Positions 48,350 to 62,438 of a stretch of 64,000 nucleotides of DNA are shown piece by piece. The stretch comes from Meloidogyne chitwoodi. Its lineage: Eukaryota > Nematoda > Chromadorea > Rhabditida > Meloidogynidae. The DNA lies in assembly GCA_015183035.1 (NCBI GenBank), contig JACZZP010000017.1:1612001-1676000 (forward strand), in the 5' to 3' direction. The notes under the pieces were generated by a model, which had not been told where the DNA came from, searched no databases, and saw only the letters and a list, made by a program, of their open reading frames with translations. Positions within the stretch are counted from its first letter, which is position 1; the number at the start of each line of letters is the position of its first letter. A program made the position numbers and the translations under genes.

Positions 48350-48600
48350 ATTTACACAAAAATCAGTAACACGACCTTTGACCATAAGCTGGGATATAAA
48401 CATTTAAAAATCATAGAGGGGACATTTTTTGGCTTTCAATTAATAAATATTTTTTAATTAAAAGAAACAAAATATTTTTATATTAAAATATATTAATTTT
48501 TAGAATGTTTATAATTTTCTGTAAAATTACTTCTGTTTATATGGAAACCTTTATGGTTTGATAAACATATTTTATTATTTAATAAACATAAATTCTGATT
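48350..48600 (-). repeat. Orphan copy of the cathepsin upstream block
   Basis: cctttgaccataagctggga followed by tataaacatttaaaaatcat matches the region before cathepsin 3 (ctttgaccataagtttataa) and that near 47780. The stretch gtttatatggaaac with tttgataaacatattttatt repeats 47925-47955. No cathepsin coding sequence is attached, so it may be the leftover of a lost gene or a local tandem duplication. Confidence 0.6.
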
Positions 48601-48705
48601 TTTAAAATGTTTAAAACATAAATTCTGATTTTTTAAAATGTTTAAAACATAAATTCTGATTTTTAAAATGTTTAAAAATAAATTCTGATTTTTTAAAATA
48701 TTTAT
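48584..48705. repeat. Tandem repeat of about 31 bp, four copies
   Basis: Units of aaacataaattctgattttt plus taaaatgttt, differing by one or two bases. Lies between cathepsin 2 and NCX. Confidence 0.85.
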
Positions 48706-49439
48706 TTAAATTAAAAATAATAGAGAAAATACAACTAATTTAGGCTAAATTATTATGTTATTCCTAATTAGAAACAAAATACACAAAAGAAAATTAAAAA
48801 TTTTGTAGTGATCAAATAAAAAACAAATTGTTGTAAAGGAAGGAATTATATTTGGGCAAAAATAAAAAATGAGGAGAATAAGATTTTAAGGCATTTTAAA
48901 CATTTCTTTTAATTATTGCACATTTATTGAGTGTAAAAAAATGTAAAATAATTTTTTTAAAAAAGCTGCTTGTAAAATATTTTTTTGAAATGTTATAATG
49001 AGAGAAGGAATTAATGCTAAAAATTTTTCAAAATAATTTAAAAATATTTTGGTTAACAGATAATTTTATTAAAATATTATTTTAACTTTTTTAATGATTT
49101 TTAAGCTAAAAAAATATTTTTAGCTTAAATAAAAATAATTAATAAAAAATAATTAAAAAAGAAGACACAAAAATAGATAAAGCGAATAATGCCATGATTT
49201 AACTAGAATAAAATTTTATATTATTTTTTTTTCAATTTTGATCTAAAAAATAAAGGGATTTTAGGGGAGTATTATTCTAGAAGAATATAAAAATTTTAAA
49301 AAGAGGAATAAGCAGCTCAAAATAAAAATTTTGGAATTTTTGAGCAGGTTTCTCATCTTGTTTTTTTTTAATTTTTAGAAAATAATTGGGAAATAATATC
49401 ATTTTCATCAAATTTTGTAGTTTTTCTTTGTTTTAAAAA

Positions 49440-52400
49440 TTAAAATCCAGCAATAACACAGTATGATTCTAAAGCTGAAATTCCAATATAAAAAAGCCAT
49501 AAACATGCAAAAAATCCTGAAGTGAGAATTTGGAATTTACGAGGGCCTCCTAATTCACCACCAATTGCACTAAAATAAATTATTTAAAAAATAACTTTTT
49601 TATTTAAAATACGGGTGTCTTCTTGCAACAATAACAATGACACAAATAAATGCTTCAATACAAAATATAGTCACAGAGAATGCTAATGCTCTTTAAAATA
49701 ATTTTTTTAATTTTAAATTATTTTTTTTAATTTTATTTACCCTGGATTAACACGGAAAACACTTCCTTTAAACCAATGATAAACGGCTGCTAATGTCCAA
49801 GCAATACCAATACCAAGAAAAACATTTACCTAATTTATAATTTTAATTAAAAATTAAATATAAAAACATACAGCATTTGAACCAGTAACATTTCCAATTG
49901 AATTGTCTGCATATTTGTCTTGTACAGCAGAAACTTTGCTAGCAAAAGTATCGGGAACAGAAGTGCCCAATGCTACAAAACTGATGGCAGTGACAGCGTC
50001 TTTTAATCCAGCCCAACAACCCTTAAAGGTAAATGGATTGTATAACATATTTTAATTTAAACAAATAAAAGTTAAATAAACGTTTTATAAAAATATATTT
50101 TTCAATTTGTTTTTAAAATGTTCTACAAATGTTTATCTAAACTTTCAGTAAAACATTGTTTTTATCTAAACTTTCATAAAACATACATATGTTTTAAAAC
50201 TTATTATAAACATGTTTTTACAACATATTGTTCAACAATGTTTTAAATGTTTCAAAACATTCTTTAGAAAATAAAATTTCTAAACAAGAAACTCAAGTTT
50301 AAATAAACATTTTAATTTTATTAATATCTCACAAATTGTGAAGCAAGATCACCAATGATGGCAGTTAAAACTCCAATCTATAAAAATAAAATACTATATT
50401 AAATTAAATTTAAAAAATTAAAGTACCATAATAATAGATGTAGTAAAGCATGCCCAACCACCCCAATAATCTGCAAATTTTTCTTTCTTATTTTAAAAAG
50501 TACAAAAAAATAATTAACCAGTAGGTGGAATAGTTGCAAATGCCAATTTCCATGGAACAGAGATAAAATGCATCAAATAATCTAATTTACTTGGTTCTTT
50601 ACCCTTTCGTTTAGTAATTGATAATTCTTCTCCTTTTAAAACATCAGACTCTCCAGGTTCTCGAATAACTAATTTTGTACTTTTTTCTTCTTCCTCTTCT
50701 TCTTCATCATCATCATCTCCAGCACTAACAGTTAAAGCATCAATAAATTGTTCGCGCCAACTACTAGTGCCAAGCATAAATGAAGCATTTGCAGTTTTTA
50801 ACATTCGATCAACAACACCCTAAAATTATATTTAAATTTATTTGAATAATTTAAAAGAAAAAACACCGATTTTCTAACCGGTTTCGGTTAATCAATCTTG
50901 TCCTACCTTCTAACTATCATATTTCTTATTAAAATTAATTTAAAAATTTAATTTTTAAAAATAATTCACCTGAAACTCTTTGCTCTCTTTAATTGTAATT
51001 TGACATTTTCTAAATTCTCCTAATCTTGGCTTTCCCAATTCAGCAATTTCTAATTGATCAGGAGTTAAACTCATTAAATTTTCATCTAAAAATTGAAAAA
51101 AAAATATTAAAAATTAAGAAAAGTATAAATTTAATTATTTTAATAAATGACAAGGACAAATTTGAAAACATTTATAGTTAATTAATTTAAATTTTATGAA
51201 ATATTAAATTTTAATAAGATTCTTCTGCCTTAAATGTTTTTACAAAAAGCAAATGATTGGGACAAAAAAGCAAAAAAAGCAAAGGTAGGAAAATATATTT
51301 TAAAACTACTAATTAATTATCACAAATACTTGACAAAAATATAAAAAATTGGAAAAAATAATATTATAAGGATGTAAAACACAAATAAAACTTCAAAACA
51401 TAAAGGCTTAAGTTTTAAAAAACATTAAATGAAACGTTCACTGAAATGTTTTTTTAAATTTAATCTCTCATAAACATTAGAAAAACATGAGAAAAACATG
51501 TATTAAAAAATACAAACTTAATTAATATGAACAAGTTGAAATTTTTGTGAAAATTGAATAATATAAACAATAAAAAACATTTAAAAACGTCAAAAACACT
51601 GAAAAACATAAAAAAGACGCACAAGAAAACACAAAACAATAAAACACAAAAACAAAACCTGAATCTTTATCATGTGATGTTTGTCCAAACCAAGAATTAA
51701 CTCTCTTTCTGATTGATTTACTTTGTTTTTTATTATCAGAATTTTCAGAAATTAAATCAATGTTTAGTGCTGCCATTTCTGGGCTCAAAAGATTTGTTTG
51801 TTCACTGCCTGTTTTATATATTATAACAGAATAATAAAAATAAAATAAATAAATAATAGAGAAATTAGTGAAAAATATAAAAAGAGAGAAAAGAAAAAAA
51901 AAATAATTAAAAAAAAAATGAAAGAAAAAAATTAAAATAATTAATAATTTTTATTTCATTTACTGTAAAATAATTTTAAAAAATAGCAAAATATTTTTAA
52001 AATTTATAAAAAATATTGAGAGAGTACTGGCTGTTTTTTTAAATTTGTTAAATTAAAAATTATTTATTATTTTTTAAAATTTTATTTTTTACCTTCTCCC
52101 AAAGTGCTTGTAGTACTTTGACGTCTATCATAAATATTCCGTTGATTTAATCGTTTATCTGCAGAACTACAACGACGTTCTTGTTGTTGTTGTTGATCAC
52201 CACCAGCTGAAGAAGAAGCTCTTTTTCGTTCCATACGACGATGAAAACGTTCTTGCACTTTTTTCATATCTGTTTTTTTTATATTTTTTTAAATATTTTT
52301 AAAAATATTATTTTTAAATTAAAGCAAAAGAAATTAAATATATTTTTTAATGGCCAAAGCAGCAAGTTATATATTAAATTAAATTAAAGCATTTTTAGTT

Positions 52401-55400
52401 AATGTGTGTTTTTGAAGGTGATATAACTAAAATTTAAATAATTTTATAAAAATTATTTTTTTTAATAAAAATAGAAAGATAAAAGAAGCAAAAAAAAACA
52501 AAAGAAAAGGTAGAGGAGAGAATTAATTAATTTAAAAAAAAATAAAATAATAATTTTTTCACAGCAATAACATAAAAATAATAAAAATATTTAAATAAAT
52601 TTAAAAAAGGTAAAAAGGTTAAAAAAGAATAGCAGAAGCAAAAGAAGCTTTTTTTTTAATTTTTAGTGTATTAAAAATATTTTTTTTTAATTTTTAAATT
52701 AAATTTTAATTAAAAATTAATTAAAAAAAGGTTAGTAAACATTTATTTATTTAAACTTTTTCTTACCAGACATTTTTTTAGTCCAAACAGGTGGACATAA
52801 TTCCAAATAAAAAAAATCAGAACGTTCATATTGTTCTGTATCAATAATTCCAATATCAATAAATGCTCTTAAAAATAAAAAAATTAAATAAAATTAAATA
52901 AAATTAATATTTTAAACTCTTTACTCTGTTTGATTATCCTCAAAAAGTATTTCTCCATTTTCTTTACCTTCGTAATGTTTACCACTTGTTGCTGAACCAT
53001 CATTAATTCTTTAAATATTTTTTTAATATTTTTAATTAATTTTAAAAAAATAAATATACCTATAAGACAACAATACTTGACCTCTACATCCACTCGTTCT
53101 TTGAACTCTAAGAGTTATATGTCCACAATTTTCAACAATTTGATAGTGATCATATTCAAAGGAAAATACACCAGCATGATCATCATCTTAAATTTTTAAA
53201 AAATAATAATTAAAAAATTAAAATTAAAAAATAATAATTTAATTTCAAAAAACACCTAAAATCATAATTGTAGCAGTATTAGGCATTTCCAATAATGCCA
53301 AAGGAACACCTCCAAGTCTTGTTGGATCCTATAAATATTTTAATTAAAATATAATATTATATTTTAAAAATTTAAATTTCTAACCAAAATAAGTCCATCA
53401 CGTGTCCTAACTCTTAAATTTGTCAAATGTAAATAAAAATGTTCGTCTTCTTCAAAAACATCATCATCAACAATTTCAATTGGTATTTTAGCATGTTTAT
53501 CATCAGGATAAAATGTTAGTGTTCCTTTTACTGGTTTATAATCACTTCCGGAATTTGCTGTACCATCTTCTGTGTAATAATCTAACATAACTGTTAAGCC
53601 TGAAAATACAGTAATTTTTAATTTATTATTAAATATAACAAAAACCTTCTGGTCCGCCATCTCGACCAACAACAACATCTAAAAACAAAATTTAAACTTT
53701 CCGAAATGTGTTTCTATATAATGCTTTAATTCTGATTTTATAAAAGTATGTTTTTTTAATTCTGGTTTTACTTGTACATAAAAACAAAAATTAAATTTTC
53801 CGGAATGTGTTTTTTCAATGTTTTTGTATTTTTACAAAAATTATTTATAAAAACAAAAAATGTGTTTTAATACTCCAATTTACCAAAAGTCCCAACATTC
53901 TCTAAAACGGTATAGTGAGCAGGATCAAAAAATATTCTACAAGTATTATGCCTTGCTTGACGTTCTTGTTCTTCAATAACAATATCCAATACTTTGTCAT
54001 GTTCTCTTGCAAGACGTTTACGGACAATATCTCCACCACCAACAAGACGACGAGTTGCCTGGACCTTTTTTTATTTTAATAATAATTTTAATTGAAAAAT
54101 ATAATAAAATTACCCTATAGAAAGCACGTGATTTTGGTCCTTTACTAATCATTTCATATTCAGCCTGTTTTTGTAATTCTTCTGGTTCCATATGAGGATT
54201 TTTTCTTCTAAGTTCCCTCATTGTTTCAATAAATTCACGTCGATGTTCTTCAAAGGCACGTAATGCTGGGTCCATTCCATCCTGACCCAAATAACGATAA
54301 TCATTTGTTGCCCTGAAATGTTGAAGTTTATTTTATTAAATTTAGAAAGATATAAAATACAAAAAATAATGTTTTCCGGAAAATACAATTATATGTGTAT
54401 ATTTCTCTGTTTTGTAAAGTTTTGTCTTTTTGTGATTGTAATGTTTTCCGGAAAATATAGTTTTAAATATCGGGAAATGAACAAAATGAAAATACAAAAA
54501 AGTTTAAAAAAAACTAACGATTCAACATTAGAAGCAAAGGCACTAGTCCCATTAGTTGTTTCAAGCATTTTTAACTCTTCTCCTTCAGTTGCAATCATTC
54601 CATGTGATCCACGACGATAACGATGAGGCACAAATTTTTTCTTTAATTTTAAAATAAATATTATTTATTTATTTATTTATTTAAATACCTGTATTAATTT
54701 AATATCAGCTATCCAAGCACTAAAAATATTTTTAAATAAAATAAAAATTAAAAAAAAACTTAACGTTAATACAGTAATCGGAAAAAAAGCAAAAGTAACT
54801 AATCCTTCCCATATTTCAATAACTCCAGGAGAAAAATATGCTAAAATTGCCCATAGCCAAACATATGCAAATATTGACCAAGTTGCAGTAACAAAAAACA
54901 CATCTAAATGTTTTTGTCTTCTAATTTCTGTTGGTGGAACAGCAGAAACACATATTGCAATAATCATAAAAAGATTAAATGCTGCTGAACCGACTATAAT
55001 AAAATTAATTTAAAAATTAATATTTTTAAAATTAATTTAATTAAAAAAATTAATAAAAATAACCAATAGTATTAGGCCCTAAATCTCCTGCTTCAAAGCC
55101 TTTACCAACAACTTCAATAATTGAAAGAAGAATTTCTGGGGCAGAAGAGCCAAGTGCCATTAATGTTAAATTTGATACCTTTTTTTAATTGTAAAATAAT
55201 TAAATATTTTTAATAAATATTTTTAAATATTTTACAGTATCATTCCATATTCGGACTTTAACTTTTGCTGGAGGAAGGCCTAATCTTTTAACTAAAACTG
55301 TTCTTTCCATACTTGTAATTACCTAAAAAATATAATTTAATTTTTTTTTAAATTTTACAAAATAAAATAAATAAATAAAATAAATATAATTATTTCAAAT

Positions 55401-55774
55401 TAATTTAAATAAAACAAAAAACAAACTTCAATGCTAGACATAAAACGATCAGCAACAATTGAAACACCCAAAAAAAGATATGCAATAATAAAAAAATATA
55501 TAATTCCTCTCAAAAATCTGTCTTCAGTATTTAAATCTAAAAAAGGTTTCCATATAGGTACAAGCATTCCATCAACACAATTTCTTGTTGAATCTGCTTC
55601 TGTACAATTTGTTCCAGCATTAATTGGTTGAATAATTAAAAAAAGAGTAAAAATGCCAAAAAATGTTAAAAATTGATAAGAATTTAATTGTTTTTTAGAA
55701 GAAAATAAAAAATAAAAAGGGGAAAAATATTGTCTTCTCCACCTTTTCTTTTTTATCTGACCATCAATAAACAT
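49440..55774 (-). CDS. Na+/Ca2+ exchanger (NCX, SLC8 family)
   Basis: Predicted 1,074 aa in 24 exons: 55427-55774, 55236-55322, 55064-55178, 54765-54993, 54689-54719, 54519-54640, 54114-54312, 53884-54064, 53646-53678, 53385-53599, 53256-53328, 53060-53186, 52925-53008, 52767-52867, 52093-52269, 51659-51808, 50970-51085, 50519-50819, 50427-50470, 50333-50377, 49872-50021, 49741-49829, 49613-49690, 49440-49569. Alpha-1 repeat: [16 protein letters not shown] near 149-164. Alpha-2: [15 protein letters not shown] near 940-954. Two Calx-beta Ca2+-sensor domains lie between ([37 protein letters not shown]). It is plasma-membrane, exchanging about 3 Na+ for 1 Ca2+. Odd: a long linker after the second Calx-beta, coded by 52093-52269 and 51659-51808, with poly-Gln and Arg/Ser-rich sequence, and a [11 protein letters not shown] run. 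The start choice is the first ATG of the exon; an extra N-terminal hydrophobic stretch fits a cleaved signal. Confidence 0.95.
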
Positions 55775-58700
55775 CTAAAAAAAATAAAATTTAAATAAAA
55801 AAAGATAAAATTAAAAATTAATAATTATAACAAATTAAAATATAATTTTTAAAAATATTGGGGGAAGAAAAAAAGAGGAGAAAAGAAATTTGTAAAAATT
55901 ATTTTATTCTTTGACTTAAGGAATTAAATAAAAATAAAAGATTTATGAAAGATTAGGAAAAAAGAAGTAAAAACTTATGAAAAAAATAAAAAATAATTGT
56001 CTGCGCAGTTAAAACAAATTTAACAATTTAATTCTTTTTTTTTTAAAAAAACGCTTTCAAAATAAAATTATCCATAGTTACATAACGCTAAAAAGAATAT
56101 GTTAAGTAAAAGAGTAATGTGTGGGTGAGTTAAAGAGAAAAATATAAATACATTTAAAATAAACTTAGAAAAACACATTCTGAAAAAAAGTTAAGAAAAA
56201 ATACAAAATTAATATATTCTGAAAAATAATAAAAAAACACATTTCAGAAAATACATACTTAAAATTTTAAACTAGCAATTTAAATAAACTTTGTTTGTAG
56301 TAAAACATCAAGTGTTCCTAGTTCTGATTTTTGTGTTTCTCCGGAAAATTGTTTTTATTAACATTTAGTTAAAAAACACAAAAGCTTTTCGATTATAGTT
56401 GTTTAAGTTTTCTTTTTTTTTTTAAATTTTTTTGTTACTCTTTTAATTTCTAAACTACTTAAAGCATAAGTTGTGGAAAAAGTAAAATTAAATAAAAAAA
56501 ATTTTTTAAGTATGCCGTAAAATATATATAATTTAAAAATTGAGAAAAAGTCAAGAAGCCTTTCCCCTCCTATGCAAACATTTAAAAAAGTAAAGGTATC
56601 ATTGTCGTGTGAAAAACGCGAAAAACAAAAAGACGGAGAAAAAAATTTTCTTTAAATATTCTCAAGATTTTACGAAATTATGCGTGGGGGAAAGTGATAT
56701 ATTTTTACAGAAAATAATTTAGAAAACATTGATATGTTTTATTTAAATATTTCCGGAATTTTTAAATGTTTGAAAATAATTCACATTTAAAGAAAAATAC
56801 AAAACACGTAATAAATAAATTATGTACTTGTTTTAGTAAAATATGAAGATGTTTTTCAGAATATTGTTAATGTTTACTTGTTATGTTTAATGTTTTGGTT
56901 ATATGTATTTTCCGGAAAATGTTCAAACCGATTTCTGACTTGTTAGCAATGTATTTTAACGAAAAAGAAAAAAAGTTGTTTAAGATTATTTTTTCGCAGA
57001 ATTATAAATTTAGCAATAAAAAAATTAAAAGTTTATATTCTGTCAAAGAAAAAATTGACGAGGAAATTTAATTTGTTTTTCCCTTGAGGGTCAGGTTTTA
57101 TTTGATTTGTTTTCTTTTTATTTTTTTTCACAGGGCAAATAAACGTGAAAAAAAAAATAAATAAAAATATTTAAAATTTAATTAAAAATTAAAAATACCT
57201 CTTAAAATATTTATTTATTTATTTTTCTTAAAAAATTAATATTTAATTTTTTTATTTATATTTTATTTCCAATTTTCTATTTTATCACTTTTAGATTATT
57301 TTATGACAAAATATAAAAAATATTTTTGAGTATAAATTACTACTACAAAGTAGGCAATAAATTGTTTAAAGTGTTTTTTATCGGCATTATTGCTTAAATA
57401 GCCATAATAATAATAATAAAAATATTTAGAATGCTAATAAATGTAAAATAAAATTTTTAGAGGTGTTTAATATTTAAGAGGAAGTAGAAATGAAGCGAAA
57501 AAAATAAAATGATTGAAAATATTATTTATTATATACCTAATTTATAAAAATAATTTAAAATATTTTTTAATAAAAGATTAAGAAATATATTAATTTAAAT
57601 ATAATAATAAATCAATATAAATAACTATTAAATATTTTCACTATAATTTTTTATCCAAATTAATCCTTTTCCCTCTTTTTAAATAAAAATAAGATGTATA
57701 AAAAAAATTATTTTTTAATTAAAAAAGATAAATAAAGATTAATTAATATTTTTAAGAAATTATATTAAAAAAAATATTTTCAAATTTTGAATAAGGGTAA
57801 TTTTAAAAATAAAAAAATAAATATAAAATAAAAATATATACAAAATTTAGTTAAAAATATTTGAAAGGCAACAAATTAAAAAAATGATAAACACAAAAAA
57901 AGTTTGAAAAAGTGTTTAGTTAATTCAAAACATGTGTTTTGTCCAATAAAAAAATTTATAAATCGAAAAGAAGATCGATTAGATATAATTTAGAAGATAC
58001 AAGGAAAAATAATAAATCCGGAAAACCAAGTTGTGTTTTATTAAAATAAAAAACACAAAAATCGGAAAAACATAGTTAAAGAAAAATTGTGTATTTTCTT
58101 AAAAATACCAGAATGTTTGATTAAATGTTTATTGAAATTAAAAAACATTCAAGAAAATGCTTGAGTAAAATTTATTTACCTATATATTATAATTTTATAT
58201 TTATTTATAGGTAAATTAAATTTAGCAAAGATATAAATAAGCAAATATCTTAATTAAAAAATAAGAAGAATCTTTTAAATAAAATTAAAATAATTAATTT
58301 AAAAAAATATTTAACTAAAAAATAAGCAAAAAAAGTCAAAAATCTATTTTTTCCCATAAATAAATTAATTTAAAATTATTTCTAAATTTAGAAAAAATTG
58401 TACACATTTTTTCTTTAATTCATTTTAATTTTACATTTACTTTTTAAGCCTTTTCTTATTAAAATTTTCACATTCACAATGAGTTATTTTAATTTGTTAA
58501 AAATTTGATATTTTTATTTTAAAATTAAATTTTTTTATTATTATTTTAGGTTAAGATAGGTATTCAAAATTAAATGACAAGAGATTTAAAAATATTATTA
58601 AAATAATCATAAATATATATTTACATAATACTTTTATTCTTCTCTAATTATACCTCAAAAATAAAAAAAAATAATGCGCAGAAATATTAGCAAAAATAAA

Positions 58701-61700
58701 AAAAAATAAAAAAATATGTTTGGTAGCACACCTGGTTAGCTTCTTTTTTTTCTTTTAATAAAATAACAAAATTGATTAAAAAAAATTCAAATACTATATG
58801 TAAAGAATAACTAAAAATATAATTTATAACAGGGAGGAAAATATTAAATAAAAAATCAGAATTTAACATTTCCGGAAATTAGGTAATAATAAATTATTTT
58901 AAAAATAAGTTATTATATCTATAAATTTATAAAAACATTATTTTATTATTATAAGTATTTTATTTTTAGCTTTAACCTGTTTATGTCAAAAAATTAACAA
59001 GAACGTATATCCTCAAGTTAAACATTGATAATTTTGAAAGAAGAAAATAAGAGGAATAAATTGAAAAAATATAAAAAAAAATAAAGGAAATTAAAATTCA
59101 ATAAAAAAAGAAACCATTAACATCATCCTCATTGCAAAAATAAATTAAATAAATCTAGCACTGTTATAAAAAGAAAAATCAAAGAAATAAAAACATTAAA
59201 AGTTATATTTAATTTCCTGAAAAAATACAAATGTTCTGATATATGTATATAAAATTTAAATGTGTTTTTTATTTTATTGTGTTTTTCTTAAATTAATTTT
59301 TAAAAATTTCAAAAAACAACAAATCATTATTAAGAAACTTTCCGGAAACAATAATGTAAAAAATCAGAATAATTCTAGAGAGAAAATTAAAATAATTTTG
59401 ATTTGGTAAATTCTGATTTTTTGTTTTTGTTTTTCCGGAAAACAATTTATTAATTCTGATTTTATATTTTGTTTGGTGTTTCATTTTATTCTGATTGTTA
59501 AAAACACATTTTTTAAATAATTTTATTTTTCTAATTAACAAAAAAAGTTGGAAGAAAAGGTAAAAAAATATATTTTTATTTTTACTTAACAAGCAATCTT
59601 TTGTCTGTAATAAAAAAAAGTTGGCAGTAACGGATGGTTTTAAGTTTCCAAAGAATATTTTATAAGTCAAAATTGATTTTTGATTGAAACTTTTTTTTAC
59701 TTTTATTTTCCTCTTTTCTTTTTCAACTTTTTTTATTTCTTTTACTATTTCCTCATGTAAAAAACCCTTTTGGGTATTTTCTTAACAAAGTTTATATTTA
59801 TATATTCCTCTCTATTTAGTTTAACGACTGTTGCTGTTTTTTTACTTATTTATTTTTTATTATGTGCCAGCCGGCGGAAAAGTTTTTTAAAAGGAGGGAA
59901 AGTGAATGTCACCACAATGAGTTATTGATGACAAAAATAAAATAAATTATAAATTTATTTTAACCAAAAAATATCTAAATATTTACACTTCATTATATTT
60001 TAATTTTATTAAAATATTAGAAATTAAAAAATTGAAAAATTTTTTAAAATAAATATTTTTGTAATAGATTAATCTCAGATATATTAAAAAATAAAAATTT
60101 TAATTTTAGAATTTTTTTTTTAATTTTCATATTTGAAGATTTATAAAATCAGATTTTAAAAATAAATTTTAATATCATTTTCTATAAGAAAAAATTTTTT
60201 AAAAAGTACAAAAACAAACAAACGAAGAGGTAAGATTTCATTTATATAAAAAACAAATAAATATATTTAAAATAGTTTGGCACAAAAAATATTGAAAGAA
60301 CGGGGGAAAATAAATAAAAATAAAAAGGAAGTAGACAATGATGAGCTATCTAAATAAATAAATAATAAATAAATAAATAAATAATAATAATAAGGGAATA
60401 TTTTCTGGCCAATTTTTGGAAAGAAACTGAGCAGAAAAAATCCAATAAGAAATGTATATATATACTCTAAAGGATTTGTGTGAAATATAAAAAATATGAA
60501 AAAAAAGAAGAGTCAATTTTTAAAAGAAAAAGGCAAATTTTTAAAGAAAATTGTAAATATATATTTTAATAATTTATTACTACCTATTTATTTGTTTTTT
60601 ACAATAAAATGATGAAAGCAAAAATTTAAAAAATAGAAATGTAAAAATGCTTGTTTAATTAATAAGAAAAATCCAAAAATAATAAATTAAAAAAAATAAA
60701 AATATTTGAATTTTTGTAATAAAATTAATTAAAAAAGGGGAAAGTTCTCTAATATCCTACATAAATTAAAAAAATATTTATTAAAGAAATCAAGAAAAAA
60801 ATTCATTAAAAATAAAAAAAAAGAATTTTTTAAAAAGGATCAGACAGTTAAAAATTAAAAAAAAATAAAAAAGTTAATAAGCAAATATTGTCTAAGTAAA
60901 AGAAAAGCTGCTTCTAATTTTTAGTAAAAAATAAATAGAAGGGTTGGTTTTATAGAAAAACAATTTTTGGGAAAAATAAATTAAAATTATATTTTTAAAA
61001 TTATTATTTTAAAAAGATGACCAGTAAAATTTAATTTTTTATTAATTAATAAATAAATATTTATAAATTAAAATTACATTTAAAAAAATAAAAAGAAGAA
61101 GCAATAAATAAAAGCAGAAAAGCCAAAAAGTCTAAAAGTCTGCTTCTCTCTCACTTAATTTTTTTGAGGGTGAGAGGGTGTAGAAAAAAATGATGAAAGG
61201 AAAAAATGAAAATTGAAAAAGAAAAAATTAAATATAAAATATAAGAAAATAGGAACCTTTTCCCTCTTTTATATATTTTTTAATAAATATGTACTACTGG
61301 ACTGCTAATACTAGTCAGGGAAAAGAAGGATAAAAAGCATTTATTTTATTTAGTTTATAAAAAAATAAAAAGCAGAAAATGGGCCAAAGAAGCTTTTTTT
61401 ACCTAAAGACGGATCATCTTTCTTTAAAGCAATTAAAAAATAAATAGAATATTTTGTTAATGCTTCTTTTCTTTGTTTTTTATATTTTTGATTTTTCATT
61501 AAGAATTTTGCCTTTTATTTGACTTTGGAAAAAAGATAAGTCAAAAGAAGTATAACATACTTAATTAATTAATTTTTAATGGAAATTTTAATATTTCCGG
61601 AGCAGAATTAACAAAGAAAACTTTCCGGAAACAAATCAGAATTAAAAAAAACTTAAAACTTTCCGGAAAATTAATAATACATAAGTGAGTGTTTTTATAT

Positions 61701-62438
61701 TAAAGTTTTGCAACTTGAAAATAAACTTGACCTTGATATATAGTTTAACTGATATACTCAACTTTTCACTCATTTTTAATGTAAATAATCTCCCAAAAAT
61801 CCAAAAAGTAAAATTGTGAAAATTTAGCCTTCAAATTATTTTTATTAAAGTTTTTTTGTTTAATAAAATTAATAAAACATTTTAATAGAAAAGATGGTGT
61901 CATGTTGCAAATAAAAAAGTGCAACTCTTTTGTTTTTTTGTTTCTATTTTTATTTTCTTGTGTTTAAATTTGTTTTTTTAAAGTTTGCATTCTTTTTTAA
62001 ATTAAAAATAAATAAATTCTAAATTAAAAAAGTCTAAAAAAAATTTATTATAAATAGGTATAAAATATTTATACCTTTTTAAAAACAAATTATTAAATAA
62101 TTATATTCTATTTAATATTTTCATATTAAAAAATTGGGAGATCAAAAATAAATTAATTAATTAAATTTGCACTGTCAAATATAAAATTATACTATCATTT
62201 TTCTATTAACCAAGTGAACGATTGCTATAAAAAAATTCAAAATTGACTAATATTTTTTAACTAAAAAACCAAAGACATGAAAATAATTGCCTAATTAAAT
62301 AAAGACTTAAAAATTAAGTACATACTTATTGTTAGTTTTTTTAATTTCAAGAAAAACACATTCATGTATTAACTTTTATTTTGCTCAATTTTATTATTTA
62401 ATTATAACATTTTTATTTATTTCACATTTTTATTATAT
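55775..62438. other. 6.6 kb without a recognised gene, upstream of NCX
   Basis: Very AT-rich. Open frames at 56883, 58687 and 59293 lack any recognisable content. It is rich in short recurring words, above all tttccggaaa (about 56337, 56750, 56907, 58014, 58868, 59338, 59431, 61593, 61621, 61660) and attctgatttt. It may hold distal NCX promoters and untranslated exons. Confidence 0.45.

Larger units (their letters stand above)
48131..49439. other. Intergenic between cathepsin 2 and NCX
   Basis: Contains an orphan second copy of the cathepsin upstream block (about 48350-48600) and a tandem repeat at 48584-48705. The rest is AT-rich NCX 3' flank. Confidence 0.5.

Noticed and set aside
59293..59670. 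125-codon open frame upstream of NCX
   Set aside because: Low-complexity K/N/F/I-rich translation of AT-rich DNA without domain; contains the recurring tttccggaaa words.
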